Below, one piece after another: positions 14,379-25,989 of a DNA stretch of 64,000 nt. Positions within the stretch are counted from its first letter, which is position 1. Every line of letters begins with the position of its first letter. The position numbers and the translations under genes were made by a program. The notes beneath the pieces were generated by a model. It was not told the origin of the DNA. It was given only the letters and a program-made list of their open reading frames with translations, and did no database searches. Origin of the DNA: Alnus glutinosa (Eukaryota; Streptophyta; Magnoliopsida; Fagales; Betulaceae); NCBI RefSeq assembly GCF_958979055.1, contig NC_084889.1, positions 30,632,761 to 30,696,760 on the forward strand, in the 5' to 3' direction.

Positions 14379-14905
14379 TGTAAAAGCCCATGAGCCTTAC
14401 TCTCAAAATACGCCTTAAGAAAGGGGGATACTTAACACGCCCCCTCACGTGTGGCACTATTATCCAATCACGTGTATTGCATCAGAGCGGCAGCGGGAGG
14501 GAAAGCCAAATCCTCTCTCTAAGACGCCTTAAGAGAGGAGGGGATACCATGGCTTATAAAGTGCCCAGATGAAGGAAATCTTAGCGATGTGGAACACTTT
14601 AACACGTCCCCTCACGTGTGGCAACTAATAGCCAAACACGTGGACAACAATGGGAGGGATAGACCCATCATCTCAAGAAACCTGTGGCTCTGATACCATG
14701 TAAAAGTTCATGAACCTTACTTACTCTCAAAAGACGCCTTAAGAAAGGGGATACTTAACACGCCCCCTCACGTGTGGCACTATTGTCCAATCACGTGTAT
14801 TGCATCAGAGCGGCAGCGGGAGGAAAGGCCCAATGATACTATGTAAAAGTCCATGAGTCCTACTCACTCTCAAAAGACGCCTTAAAAAATGGGGATACTT
14901 AACAT
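14379..14905. repeat. Cluster of LTR/TRIM-like repeats with tRNA-Met binding site
   Basis: Three units start TGTAAAAG(C/T)(C/T)CATGA at 14379, 14699 and 14842. The first two share about 140 bp, including CACGCCCCCTCACGTGTGGC and CATCAGAGCGGCAGCGGGAG. A related unit at about 14520-14690 carries GGCTTATAAAG. Directly before the unit at 14699 is GGCTCTGATACCA (14686-14698), the complement of a Copia/TRIM primer-binding site. No coding domain lies between units. This fits fragments of a short non-autonomous LTR element; the full structure is not resolved. Confidence 0.6.
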
Positions 14906-15199
14906 TTATCTTCTATTGGATATCATAATCTTTTGTTCTATGGCCCAGTTTGGCAACCCCCTCTCTTCCCCCTTCCTTTCTCTTTACTTCTCCCAAAAAA
15001 GTTAACTTTAAAATATTTTTAATTTTTTTTTACTTTTTATATCATATCAACAATTTTTTATTACTATTCAAATAAAAAAATCTTACTACAATACAAATTT
15101 GTTTCACCTTTCTATATATATTATTTTTACTTTATATTATATCAATCACTTTTTACAACTGTTAAAAAAAAAAAAAATTCCCCTCGTACTTGAGGGGAG

Positions 15200-15620
15200 G
15201 GTTACCAAAGGGGGCCTATAATTGTACCATGCTCTCATGTCTGATGTCTCATCTGGCTTTAATCTTCTATAACCTTCTTTCTTTTCACTGTTCTGTTCTA
15301 TAATTGTACCATGCTCTCTCATGTCTGATGTCTCATATGGCTTTCGCATCAAACCCATTTATTTCTTTTCTAATTTTCTGAATAATAGTCTGTCTATATA
15401 AAGCCATATATCCATAGTCTCTAAACAACATCATCCTCCTCCATGAATAAAATCTCTTTCAGCTTGTTACCGTAAAATCATAATTTGAATCCCAATATTT
15501 GAAAAAACATGAAGCCAAAACCATCCTACCTCATATCACTTGCTCATCCTCACATGAAAGATGGGAAAATGCAGTAATTCCCATCATTGGAATGGGCGAT
15601 TTTGGGAACACAGTCCACAG
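15200..15620 (+). repeat. Paralogous segment, copy 1
   Basis: The segment shares TTCGCATCAAACCCATTTAT, a TCTGTCTATATAA TATA-like box, CCATAGTCTCT and a 22-codon micro-ORF with copies at 20.6-20.95 kb and 45.7-46.0 kb. Within this copy a 34-bp piece beginning ATAATTGTACCATGCTCT is present twice (about 15218 and 15300). Confidence 0.75.
15509..15577 (+). other. 22-codon micro-ORF, copy 1
   Basis: ATG to TAA encodes 22 residues beginning MKPKP and ending DGKMQ. The same start, length and stop occur in the two sister copies at 20827 and 45887. It lies about 110 bp downstream of a TATA-like box. Function unknown; it may be the start of a former gene or a short upstream ORF. Confidence 0.4.
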
Positions 15621-17839
15621 GTATATATTTGTTCTTGAATTATCTTTTATCCATTTTTCATGTGTTCAATTTTAAATTAGTGGCTTCAATCTTTTATTAT
15701 AATTTTATGAATTAAATCAAGAACAATGTATAATTTTACAGACCCCATGACAATTATTTCCCAAGTTTTCCTTCCAAATTGCCTCTTTAAACCAGTAGAT
15801 ATTGATCAAATCTAGAGATTTTATGAATTTATTATTGTTTATACCAATTCAATTATCATTCCTCATGTCCCACTCAACCTTTCGCTCTCGAATTCTACAA
15901 TTATTAATATATTATGATTATATGGATGCTTGCTTTCATTTTTTTTTTTTTTTTTTTATACCGAAATTATTTGTATAGTCACTCTTGGTGTTTTTCATTT
16001 TGACAAACAGATTGAAATTACTCAACTTCTCACTTGGTTCCATCAATGGTGGAATATCTTTGAAGCTGAATGGGGTTTACATTTCATATCCACAATTATT
16101 CAGAATAATTTCAATCCAGAAAAGTTATTGTTCATTTAACGGAATCTGCACTGTTCAAGTCATAATTTTTCAATTATATATGGCACAAAGAAACTCCATT
16201 TATTGTGCAGGAAAGTATTTAGTTTTGTTTTTCAGCCATATAGTTAGGGATACAGGTTGAGTTATCACAATTAGCCTTTCTTGCAAGATCAAAATTTCTC
16301 TTCCTTTCAAATTTAGACTTCCTTTCATTTTTCCTCTTGCAACAATTATCTCTATCATTTCAAGTATTGTAATTTGCAATTATCATTACCAATATTGTAA
16401 TCTTCGATTATCACAATTATCATGTAAGTTTTGTTGATTTATAGTCCTATATTCTATTCAATTTTATAATTTCAAATTTTACTCTAGAATTTTGAATTTT
16501 ATTACAATTGCTTCTTCATTGTTTTTCTCAACCTTTCACTCCCCAATTCTACAATTGTTATGATTATATCTATTAAATTACCATTTGTTTCAAAAACTTA
16601 AGCTTATATGAAGAGGTAAATTAAATTTCTTAAGCTTATAGAAAGAGATATGGTTCTAACTCAGGACATCTACTCTGATGCCATGTTAAATCACCACTTA
16701 TCCCAAAAGATTACGCTTATAGAAATAGATAAATTTAATCACTTAATCCATACTTTAACAAAATCCATGCTTAGGGTCTGTTTAAGTTTGCGATTTCAAA
16801 AAGTTCGATTTCAAAATAGCGATTTGAAAATGTGTTATTTATAAAAATAAATAAATAAATAAATAAAATAAAATCCATTTGCCTACTATTTGAAAAAACA
16901 GTTTTCAAATTGCAATTTTTTGAAAACGCAATTTTTAAACGAATCATTTTTTCCCGATTTAGTTTAAAATCACACTTTTTATTTATGAAATTGTAAAAGA
17001 ATGAAGACAATATTCCAAGATTCACAGTATCCTTAAGAAGACTATGATTTGCAATTATGACTCTTTAAAAAGATGATTGTCGTTTGAATTTACAAGTATT
17101 AATTGAATTATGGACTAACAGTCGCTAGTGACAATATGGAATTAACCAATTATGTTCTAGGCAATTATCAAGGAATCTACTTTTCAGAACTATATATGAT
17201 GTGAATAAACTTATAATGCAATGGCAGAATAAAATATAAAAGTTGAAGAAAGAGCAAAATCGTAGACAAAGATTTATGAGTAGTTCGGTGTTGACACCTA
17301 CTATAACATCCGCTTAAAAACTTGAAAATTATTTTAAAATAATCATTGATGTAAAACCCACAAGGCTTGCAAATATTTCAAAAGCTTTAAAACTTATTTA
17401 AATGCATATACTTGTGCATTCATGTACAAGTGTTCCACAAAAAAGTGTTCAAAGATTTTTTAATTTTAGGGTTAGTGACCATTGAACGATCGATCCACCA
17501 TCTATCAATTGATGCACATCGCGCATTGATTACTCGATTACTTAGCCGATCGATCAATGTTCACCTTCATGGCTTGGGTGAAACTTCCAAAACATGTAGA
17601 GTGAGAAGGCTTTACTTAAATATCAAGGATGAACCCTAAATCTTCTTTTCGCTCATTTCAAATACCCGACCCTAAAGAGAGAGAGAGAAAGAGGGCTTCC
17701 TGCCTTTCTTTGAGGTTTTTCTCTTCAAAGCTTAGAAAGCTTATACCTTATGGTAATGATTGAGCTAACCCAATCTCTAATCCCCATTTTTTATGTATAC
17801 CTTTCTGTGTATATTTTCATACCTAAACATACTTAGCTA
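15621..17839. other. Intergenic AT-rich DNA
   Basis: No gene is supported. A block at about 16770-16990 with GCGATTTCAAAA and its inverted relatives resembles the block at 48.9-49.05 kb and is probably a decayed MITE. The 17.28-17.72 kb stretch, rich in CGATCGAT, ends with a GA-rich tract and looks LTR-like, but no boundary could be fixed. Confidence 0.3.
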
Positions 17840-18700
17840 TTTCTTAAGTTACCTGAGTAAATCTAGATTTTTGCATAAAGAGTATGAGTTTTAAACGGTA
17901 TATGTCATTTTTTACGGCGAAATAGTATGTAAGTATCCATATTTCAATACTTTAAAACATTTTCCAGGATTGATTAGCAATGGATTTTAATTATGAGAAG
18001 ATTTTATATAGGATTTTTAGTATTAATTCAAAAGACAGAGCATGGATTGATCACATAAAATAAGTTTTTTGTGCTCTCCAATTAATAACAACTTGCGGCA
18101 TCAAATTGAAATGCCAAAATACTTCAAGCTGAAAACAAAGAGCCTTTCTACACATCCTTCACTCATCCTCCCTTCATCACCCTTTTATAATAAAAATCAA
18201 TTATTTTAAGAAAAAAATGGTGATGAGGGAATGATGAGTGGAGGATCTTTAGCATTTCCCAAAAACAAATGATCACACCAAAACTAGAGGTCACTATGTT
18301 TCGTTTTCCAACATCTTCTTCTCGTTTTCTTTCAAATTAATTTCTCATCTAATAAAAAATTAATAATAATTGAGAATCAAATGAGAAAATAAAAACCATA
18401 TGATTTTTTTTAGAAACCAGATGTCGAAATCAGAGCCATCGGTAAATTTCGCAAATCCCAGACCAGAAAACACAGAATTCCAATATCTCAAGGGGTCCAG
18501 ACAAATCAGATCCTTCAAATCTTGAGAAGTCTCTTCAAGAAAATCATGCACAGTTACTGTTTATCCGACATTGTTTAGAATTATTGCTGACAGAGCATCA
18601 GATTTTACTATTCACGTTTGACTGTTCATTTGTCATTATTTAGAATTATGGCCGACAAGGAATCTACAATTATTCTGTTTCAGTAATTATGGGGCATCTT
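17840..18700 (+). repeat. Segment paralogous to the region 5' of the PPR gene
   Basis: Blocks at 17850-18060 (TTTTGCATAAAGAGTATGAG, TTTTAAACGGTATAT) and at 18560-18710 (GAATTATGGCCGACAAGGAA, GGGGCATCTTTCCTGC) match 49.05-49.39 kb and 49.48-49.61 kb in the same order. This supports an old duplication of the PPR upstream region. Confidence 0.65.
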
Positions 18701-18770
18701 TCCTGCTATTATAAAATAAATAAATAAATAAATAAAACAGAATTCTAAAATAAAAAAAATATATATATAT

Positions 18771-18911
18771 ATTCTTGCACAATAATATTGCACAATTTAA
18801 GCACAACACAAGAACCATAAGTAAGATCCATGTGATGGGTTCCACTCACATAGGTCTCACTCCATGTATCTTGTGTTGTGCACAAGTTGTACAATACTAT
18901 TATGCAAGAAT
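18771..18911. mobile_element. Foldback MITE, 141 bp
   Basis: The ends are inverted repeats of over 40 bp: the left begins ATTCTTGCACAATAATATTG, and the reverse complement of the right begins ATTCTTGCATAATAGTATTG; both end in CACAACACAAGA. It adjoins an AT dinucleotide run. No coding capacity. Confidence 0.7.
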
Positions 18912-19487
18912 CACTTCTCCAAAAAGAAATGTTAGGCTTAGTGCTACTGCATATCATTTGTAATTATAAAGAAATTTTTTATTCTATGGTAAAACTCTTC
19001 GGACTGAAGAGAAGAACGTATATAGAATTAGATAGGAAATAAAAAACTAAGGTCTTAGCTAAGTTCCATCCGAAATTACCTTTATAATGTCTGAGTTGTT
19101 ATGATTCAGTTGAACTTTTGTGTTTTGGTGTTTTGATTGTAGCTGAGTTTACAGCTTAGTTGTAGTTCTAGTTTGGAGCTCTTGTTTCCAGTGGAGTGCT
19201 TGTACTGCTGAGTTTAGTTTATAAAGCTTTTAATTCATAAAAGGAGAGAGAGATATATAAATGCTAGGCTTATGCCCAATCCCCACACTCCTTTGCCTAT
19301 ATCCTAACGTGACATTACCAAATCATTTTTTTTTCTTCTTTAAAAACAAAGATTAGCATTGGGGTCATTTTTCCCAACGCTCTTTCTCTCTCCTTGAAAC
19401 TAGTTGGTTGGCCGTTCCTCTCTTTCGGCCATTTTCTTTGCCTGATCGTTCATCTCTCCCACCGGCGTTGTCTCTCTCTACTGTTGG

Positions 19488-19490
<3 letters not shown>

Positions 19491-19528
<38 letters not shown>
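19491..19528. repeat. (CT)n microsatellite
   Basis: An uninterrupted CT dinucleotide run, expected to be length-polymorphic. Confidence 0.9.
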
Positions 19529-19529
<1 letters not shown>

Positions 19530-19531
<2 letters not shown>

Positions 19532-19865
19532 CAGCTATTCACAACCCTGACCAATCACTTCTCCTCCCTCCAAGACTCCCTCTCTAAGAAATTCCAATCC
19601 TTGAAATCCAAAATCCAAGCACTAGAATCCAATTCTCGGAAACCCTCGAATCCCTCTCCAATTGCGAGAATTCACTTCCCAGGCGTGAGTTTGCTACCGT
19701 GGCATACATCAAGGAGTAGAGAGAGGCCGCTTTGTCGGAATTCGAGAATCCCATTTCTGCGACAAACGAGCTGTCCAAAACTTTGAAATCCATGTCCTAG
19801 AAAATGGACTCCTCAGGCTGTTGAGGTTCATTGTTGATGTAGAAGAAATGTAAAACAAGTGTAGG
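19530..19865 (+). pseudogene. FRIGIDA-like gene fragment (pseudogene)
   Basis: FRIGIDA-like proteins are plant coiled-coil proteins related to the flowering-time regulator FRIGIDA. The N-terminal coiled coil is recognisable (TTLTNHFSSLQDSL, KKFQSLKSKIQALESNSRK), followed in the next frame by LSEFENPISATNELSKTLKS and the family's conserved KMDSSG, then, after another frame change, LLRFIVD. Damage visible: a one-base loss after SRK, an in-frame TAG at 19717-19719, a TAG at 19798-19800 and a further frame change after DSSG. The rest of the family domain is absent. It sits inside a decayed segment paralogous to the PPR locus. Confidence 0.65.
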
Positions 19866-20394
19866 AGTAACATATTTTAATGGTGATCGAGAATGCCCTG
19901 TCATTGATGCCACATTAGGATGTAAGTTAATGTGTGTGGGAACGGGTGTAAGCCTAGCATTTATCAAATAAAAAAGCCTTCCCACCCTCTTTTAACAATC
20001 TTTTCAAATCTCCATTGTAATTTGTATTCCTCTCTTAACGGAAAAATCTTTATTTTGGCCTAGTTTGAAACTTTTCATCCCCTCATTTTGGGAGAGGAAT
20101 TATTTTTTATTGATTGAAAAATATAATTGATGTGATATAAAGCTAAAATAATTTATATGAAAAAGTGAAAAAAATTTGTGTTATAGTAAATTTTTTATTT
20201 AAATAGTAATAGAAAAATATTAATATGATATAAAAAATGAAAAAAAATAAAAATAAAAATATTTTAAATTTGATGTTCTTTGAGAGAATTGAAATAATTG
20301 AGGGGGAGAGGAATTTCAAACTTATTTTCAGTACTAATTCAAGTAACTTTTACTTCGGAGAAATGTTGTACATAATTCCAAATGTTATTAGATA

Positions 20395-21086
20395 TAAATA
20401 GATTATTATCAATTAATTCAAGTCACTTTTACAATATAATTTGATAATTAGACAGTAATACTTAACTTTTAAAAAAAATTAACGGCTGGTTTTTAGTATT
20501 TTTTACGATCACCTTATTAATATAACAATTTAATAAAATACATCAAGAAAGAGGAAAACCCCTTGTGCAAGTAAAAGGCAGTATCACTGACATTTCTGAT
20601 TGCTTGGATTGTAGCAAAAGGATGCGTCTCATCTACTTTCTGGCTCTGTTCTGATATACAATCGTAGCTCTCCTCTCCGTGTCAGATGTCTCCTGTGTCT
20701 TTCGCATCAAACCCATTTATTTCTTTCCACTATTTTTTTCTTTTCTTTTTTCTCTGGACAAGAGTCTGTCTATATAATTCATCCATAGTCTCTTAAGGTT
20801 GGATATTAGCCCAGCATTTGAAAAACATGAAGCCTAAACCATTGAACCTCATCTCACCTGCACGTCCTCACATGGAAGATGAGAAAATGCAATAATTCCA
20901 TTCACAGGAATGGGAGGTTTTGGGAACAGGTGTGTATTTATTCTTTGAATTATGCTTTATCTGTTTTTCATGTGTTTTTTTCCTGTTGTTATGTTGACAT
21001 ATCCATTCTGCGGTCTCCGAGGCAATATGGGAAAATGAAATCATGTGAGCTTTGCAAATTTGGTTAACTTCGAAAACTGAAATCCC

Positions 21087-21090
<4 letters not shown>
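20395..21090 (+). repeat. Paralogous segment, copy 2
   Basis: Nearly colinear with 45.51-46.15 kb: TTTACAATATAATTTGATAA, AACCCCTTGTGCAAGTAAAA, TGACATTTCTGATTGCTT, the TATA-like box, the micro-ORF, and GTGAGCTTTGCAAATTTGGT. The flanking blocks also occur on both sides of the PPR gene at 49.7 and 51.75 kb. Confidence 0.8.
20827..20895 (+). other. 22-codon micro-ORF, copy 2
   Basis: ATG to TAA, 22 residues beginning MKPKPLN and ending EKMQ, with the same length and stop as copies 1 and 3. GT-rich splice-donor-like sequence follows about 40 bp after the stop in all copies. Confidence 0.4.

Positions 21091-21111
<21 letters not shown>
21090..21111. repeat. (TA)n microsatellite
   Basis: A TA dinucleotide run followed by an A tract. 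Confidence 0.85.
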
Positions 21112-21117
<6 letters not shown>

Positions 21118-21309
21118 AAAAAACTAGTTAAATAAAATGATAACTTGGAAGAGATGTGTAGACTGAGATGAATTCTGCAGAAGTGCTTTCAAGACTTTGT
21201 TTTTGATCCTATATTTGAAGTAACACCATTTGTATATGTCAAACTCAAAACAAAGGAACCTTATAATCTACATTAAGGTTAACAAGAGTTAAAAAAGAAA
21301 GATATTTTA

Positions 21310-22590
21310 TAATCTACATAAGTGGCTGTATTTTGCCTCCTAATATCACACACTTGGACGCAAAGGGATGTGATTGATAAGCTCAAACGATCAATCAATA
21401 CCGTCAGCGTATACTGCAGAAGGGCTTGCAAAGCCATTTGTAGGTTGTGTAAAACTATCATCTAATCCACTCAGTCACAAATGTCACACCGTTTTGCGTG
21501 GCTGATAGGCTCCAACGATTAGCCCATACCGTCAGCGTATATTGCAGAAGGGCTTGCAAAGTCATTTGTAGGTTGGGTAAAACTATCATTTAACCCACTT
21601 AGACGCAGATGCCACACTCGGTTGCCACTCGAAATGGCAACTATTACCCGTGGTTTACAGTTAGCAATGCGTGCCTAATTTATTTTTACAATGCAATTCG
21701 CATTATAATTGTGTGCAGTACCTACCATTCTATACTTAGAATACATACTTTATTACAGGAATGTATTGGTGCTATTGATGGCACACATTGCTGTGAAGGT
21801 GAGCGGTGCAAATAACACGATATGCCGAGGTAGGAAGCATACAATCACTCAGAACATAATGTATGTGGCGGGCCTAGATCTCTACTTCACTTATGTCTAC
21901 ATTGGTTGGGAGGGGAGTGCGCACAACTCTCGCATTTTTATTATGTGTTAATGATCCGATACTACGCTTCACAACCCCTAAAAAGGTATTATGCCATAAA
22001 CATATTTCATTAGTAATGTTTGATATGTCATCCTCGTTTTTGTACTTTGCTTAAATTTTCCTGTCAATTTTTATATGCGGTGCAGGTTTCTTCTTCCTCG
22101 TGGATTCTGGATATTGTTGCTATTGAGGGTTCTTACCATCGTTTCTTTGTGAACGGTACCATTTGACCACATTTCAACATGGGCAAGAACTTCCCAGGAA
22201 TACGAGAGAGCTATCTAACTATAAGCACTCATCTCTACAATCCGTGGTTGAACGATCTTTTGGGGTATTGAAGAACTAATTTCCTATCTTAGAAAAATGT
22301 TTTCGTACCCACTGCGATACCAGTTGCTATTTATTATTGCATGTTGCACTTTACACAACTTTATTAGAAAGTATTATGGGATGACCAATCCATTATTTCA
22401 AGTAGCTATGCGTAGACTAAACCCCTGAGTTGATGTTGATGATCGGCAGGAAGGGGACATGGTGTCTTACGTTACACCTGGGAAACGACCAGACCAATCA
22501 GATGTCAATTCAGTTTATATGGAAAAAGTAAGGGATGCAATGGCCTCAAGTATGTGGAATACCTCTAATGGGAACAGTGATACATGGGGG
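21310..22590 (+). pseudogene. PIF/Harbinger transposase pseudogene (DDE part)
   Basis: The plus strand reads, across several frames, as a plant PIF/Harbinger transposase: N-terminal helix region (about 21360-21640), YYPWF, then CIGAIDGTH with the first catalytic Asp (about 21773), GRKHTITQNIM, and FTYVYIGWEGSAHNSR, in which the second catalytic Asp is Asn. After an intron-like gap come RYHL, NYKHSSLQSVVERSFGVLK with the catalytic Glu, and a C-terminal EGDMVSY block near 22460. Several stops and frame changes are present. A stretch of about 128 bp is tandemly duplicated at 21.36-21.60 kb (TACCGTCAGCGTATA near 21400 and again near 21528). The element is dead. Confidence 0.8.
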
Positions 22591-22750
22591 ACGAAAACCG
22601 TCCCCTATTACTCACTTTTTCATTTTTAAATAAAATAAAAATAAAAATTTGTCCTTTGATGTAACATCAAAAGACAAATTTATATATTTTTTTATTTAAA
22701 AAATCAAAAGAGGATGATGGGGGACAGTTATTTGTTCCCCACCTATCATT
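22583..22750. mobile_element. Foldback MITE with GGGGGAC ends
   Basis: An inverted repeat spans the block: GGGGGACGAAAACCGTCCCC on the left pairs with the reverse complement of the right end (TGGGGAACAAATAACTGTCC). The centre is a near-perfect palindrome (AATTTGTCCTTTGATGT and its complement). It abuts the 3' end of the Harbinger pseudogene. No target duplication was resolved. Confidence 0.6.
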
Positions 22751-23675
22751 TTCCCATCTAATGTGACGGGAACCATTAAGTATGCATTTGTGATTTATAT
22801 GTGGTTTGAACGGAAAACCATTAATTACAAAAATAAAAAATAAAAAATAAAATAAAATTACAAGTAGTTTGAACTTGTTTTTATGAGCAAGTTATTTAGA
22901 TGTGTTTTGCTATATTTCTTGAAATTATTAAGCTTTTAAGTCTTGGGTAGAAATTGCTAAACTTTGGGATTCCTTTTTTGTTGCTGTTGCTTATTAATGA
23001 AGAGAATTCAAGTCCAAATAAATATATATTTCTTAAACCCCAGAACTTTTTTCTTTTTATTTTTTCAGATGTACGGACTCTCTCTTATGAGAGTTTGAAA
23101 TGCATCAAAGGCAGAAAGAATTGTGAGTTGGATTACGGTAATCCAGCCGAAGAAATTTCTGGTATTGCTTTTAAAATGAAAATTTCAGTTATTGTTTGTA
23201 AAATGAAATTTCTGGTATTCATATGTTCATAAATACTCAATACATCAATTTATTTGTGTTTTATTAAAATCTAAATGGATTTTATAATTTTCAATTTAGA
23301 TCAATTCCCTCTTGTTTCTAATAGGGAATCTGTTTTTATTTGTAATTTTGAGCCCTTTGGATATAAACAATGCAATGATATGAAGCAAATAATGGACACA
23401 ACAGCCTAAATAACCTTATAGTAGCATTACAATATGTTCAAGGTTTACCATTGTCACAGTAATTTAACAAGAACCAGGGGCACAAATTTGAGATAGTAGC
23501 ATTACAAAATGATTAATAATTTAATATTATACAAAATTTAAAAGTGCCATAAAACCTATACCTAAAAGGGCAACATCTCTTGATTAACACCTCTAGGTGA
23601 TATAAGAATACAAATCAGAATTACCACAAGTCCGACGCATAAGCCCCGTAATTCTTTAGTTCCAAATATAACCGA
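22751..23675. other. Intergenic, no supported gene
   Basis: AT-rich. A plus-strand frame at 22954-23232 includes an acceptor-like TTTTTTCAG followed by about 50 codons, but I recognise no family. Confidence 0.3.
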
Positions 23676-23939
23676 CTATCGTTTACGCGGTTCGCTTTCC
23701 AACCAGATATTCTTTGTCCGCAACTCTGGTATGATTGTTCGGCTATGTGTATCTATTTCTTTGTCAACCCATTCAAAAAACTTGCAGTGGGTTTCGAACT
23801 TAAAGTTTGGGCAATCATAGTACCGTCTTCCTGGGTTTGTCTTTATCCACGATGTTTTCATGTAAGACGTCAAGCCACAATAGCATGTGCACGTCGAGCC
23901 TTGGATGTGAGCGGATGAGGATGTTGAAATCTCTGACAT
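23676..23939 (-). CDS. GRF-type zinc-finger protein fragment
   Basis: The 87-residue frame contains a zf-GRF domain: CYCGLTSYMKTSW, then TNPGRRYYDCPN, then THCKFFEWVD. The Cys, Cys, Cys, Cys spacing and the NPGRR and FFEW motifs are the family signature; the domain binds nucleic acid. The upstream part of any gene is not visible, and similar small zf-GRF proteins are often scattered among plant transposons. Its place between Harbinger fragments suggests transposon-associated origin. Whether it is expressed is unknown. Confidence 0.6.
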   Translation of the reverse strand: MSEISTSSSAHIQGSTCTCYCGLTSYMKTSWIKTNPGRRYYDCPNFKFETHCKFFEWVDKEIDTHSRTIIPELRTKNIWLESEPRKR

Positions 23940-25490
23940 CTATGATGGACGGAGACAGGGCTGCCAAGGAAAAAATAAATATCATAAAAAGAAGCATATC
24001 TACCTAACATCAATATTTTTAAAAGACAAGCCCAAAGTATTACATATTCAACAAAAGCACCCTTTAGTTGGTTGATAGTACAATATCATCATTATAAAAT
24101 AGTTATAAAAAAAAATAAAAAATAAAAAATGTAACTTCTAACATTATCACAAACAAAACCCAACTCAAATATATATATGGATTGAGGAACCTTTTCTCAT
24201 TATTGTTTCTTAAGAGTCACAACCCACTACCTTTTAATATATATATATTCTATTTTTTGTTCATTAAAAGCAGAAATGATATAACGCAAAGAACACGAGA
24301 TTACAAAAAAATTAGAGGTGCAATTAGAACAAGCCAAGGATTGCTTAAAAGATGTACAATAACAAGCTACCAAGAACCAATTTACTCTGTATTTGCTACT
24401 ACCGAATATGAGAGAGAAGGATGTGATAACATCTCCTACCAAAACAGAGAGCCCACAAAACAAAACAAAAATCTGCCCTCAATTGGCACAAGCCTTCTAT
24501 ACCCATCTATCTATGGTCTCAAAGAAATAAAGCTATAATGATAACAGATAATATGTAGATGTAAGATGTAAAGGACAAATAAATTGATGACTAGTTGTAA
24601 GATATTAGTTGAAACTCATAACACAAACGATTTGTGGAAACAAAACTCTATTTTTCCTCTTACTCAGACTAATCATGTATTGTTAACCCTTGTATCAAAC
24701 AGTTTATACCAAAATTTGCTACTCAAATCCCTTGATTTTAAATCCTCACATCTAAATGCAACCTTAAATTAAGAAACTAGATACAACTCATGATTTTTCA
24801 TTACACTAATAGACTAAAAAATTGAATGTACTAATCAACCATTCTCGTTACTCGAATTAATTAGCATGTCCGCCTAACAGCAATAGTGTAAAAAGAAAAA
24901 ACCATTCAACAGAAGAAGGAAAAACAACCCATTAGACCATTAAGAGTAATCTGCTTAAACTGCTATACAACTGTGATATAGTGATGATTCTCGAGTAAAA
25001 GCACAAGACTGGGGTAAGAGAAATGAGAGACAAACCTCAGAATAAATGTGATCGGAATCAAGAGAAGTGTCCTGCGCAGGCAAACCCAAAGCAACACCAA
25101 TAAAAGACAGCAGGCTGAAGTTCCTTCACAGAGAGCTTACAATTTCTATCCCTATCGAGCTCTTGGAACTTATGGTCCACAAAGTTGCTAAACACCTCCT
25201 CAGAACAACCCCAAACGACACCCTAACCCTAAGTCAGAAGAGAGGAGATGAGAGATCTGTAGAGATGAGTACCAAATCTGAGAGAGAGAGGAGATGGAGA
25301 TCTGAAGAGAGAGTTGATGGCATATCGGTGAGGATTTTGGTTGATGGCATGAAGAATGAGGTGAGAATCACCCCTCGAGTCCTCACGGCACAGCAATCGT
25401 TTTTCATGAGGTAACGAAGTTAAAATTGAGAAAATGTCGGGTGAGTGGTCGAAGATGAGATGAGGAGACAATTTGATCGCATGCAAACCA
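23940..25490. other. Intergenic, no supported gene
   Basis: Two plus-strand frames (24182-24538 and 25067-25414) match no family I recognise. The second contains a GA-rich stretch near 25235-25300 that accounts for its Arg/Glu-rich translation. Confidence 0.3.
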
Positions 25491-25529
25491 ACTTAGGGAA
25501 AGGCCCATCTCGTGCTGGAGTGTCAAGTC

Positions 25530-25760
25530 GACTCTCTAATGCAGTGGTAGATGCCATGGCGATGTTTAACGATTTTTCAGCTAAGCTTAACATCCCTGAG
25601 GAAAAATATTAGAGGGCTGCCAAGTACGTCTCTGAAAAAAAATAAAGCGAAGGTGTTCTTAAGTATGACAGCAAACAGAAGAATGGTGGCTAACTCGCCA
25701 TATTTAGTGGGAGGACTAGTGAAAGTGCATTATCAGAATATGTTCGATGTTTAATTCTAT
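25530..25760 (+). pseudogene. Possible Myb/SANT-like protein tail (Harbinger-associated), decayed
   Basis: Plus-strand reading gives DAMAMFNDFSAKLNIPEEKY, stop, RAAKYVSEK, resembling the C-terminal part of Myb/SANT-like partner proteins carried by plant Harbinger elements. Two stops occur in frame. The resemblance is weak but fits the neighbouring transposase pieces. Confidence 0.3.
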
Positions 25761-25989
25761 TATGTTCATTTGACTACTGTCACGGCATTTTAGTATTGAT
25801 TGTTGTTTATGTTGTGCGAATTTGACATCTCGATAACATTCGGCCATAATCGTCGTTATTTTCAGCTTTTATATTATTATTCGCTGCCTCTTTTTTAAAT
25901 GGTTCATTGCATTATTTACTAATAATTGCCATATGTATGCTTCTGTTATAAACATAATATTATTCAGATATTATGTTGAGTTCATTTGT

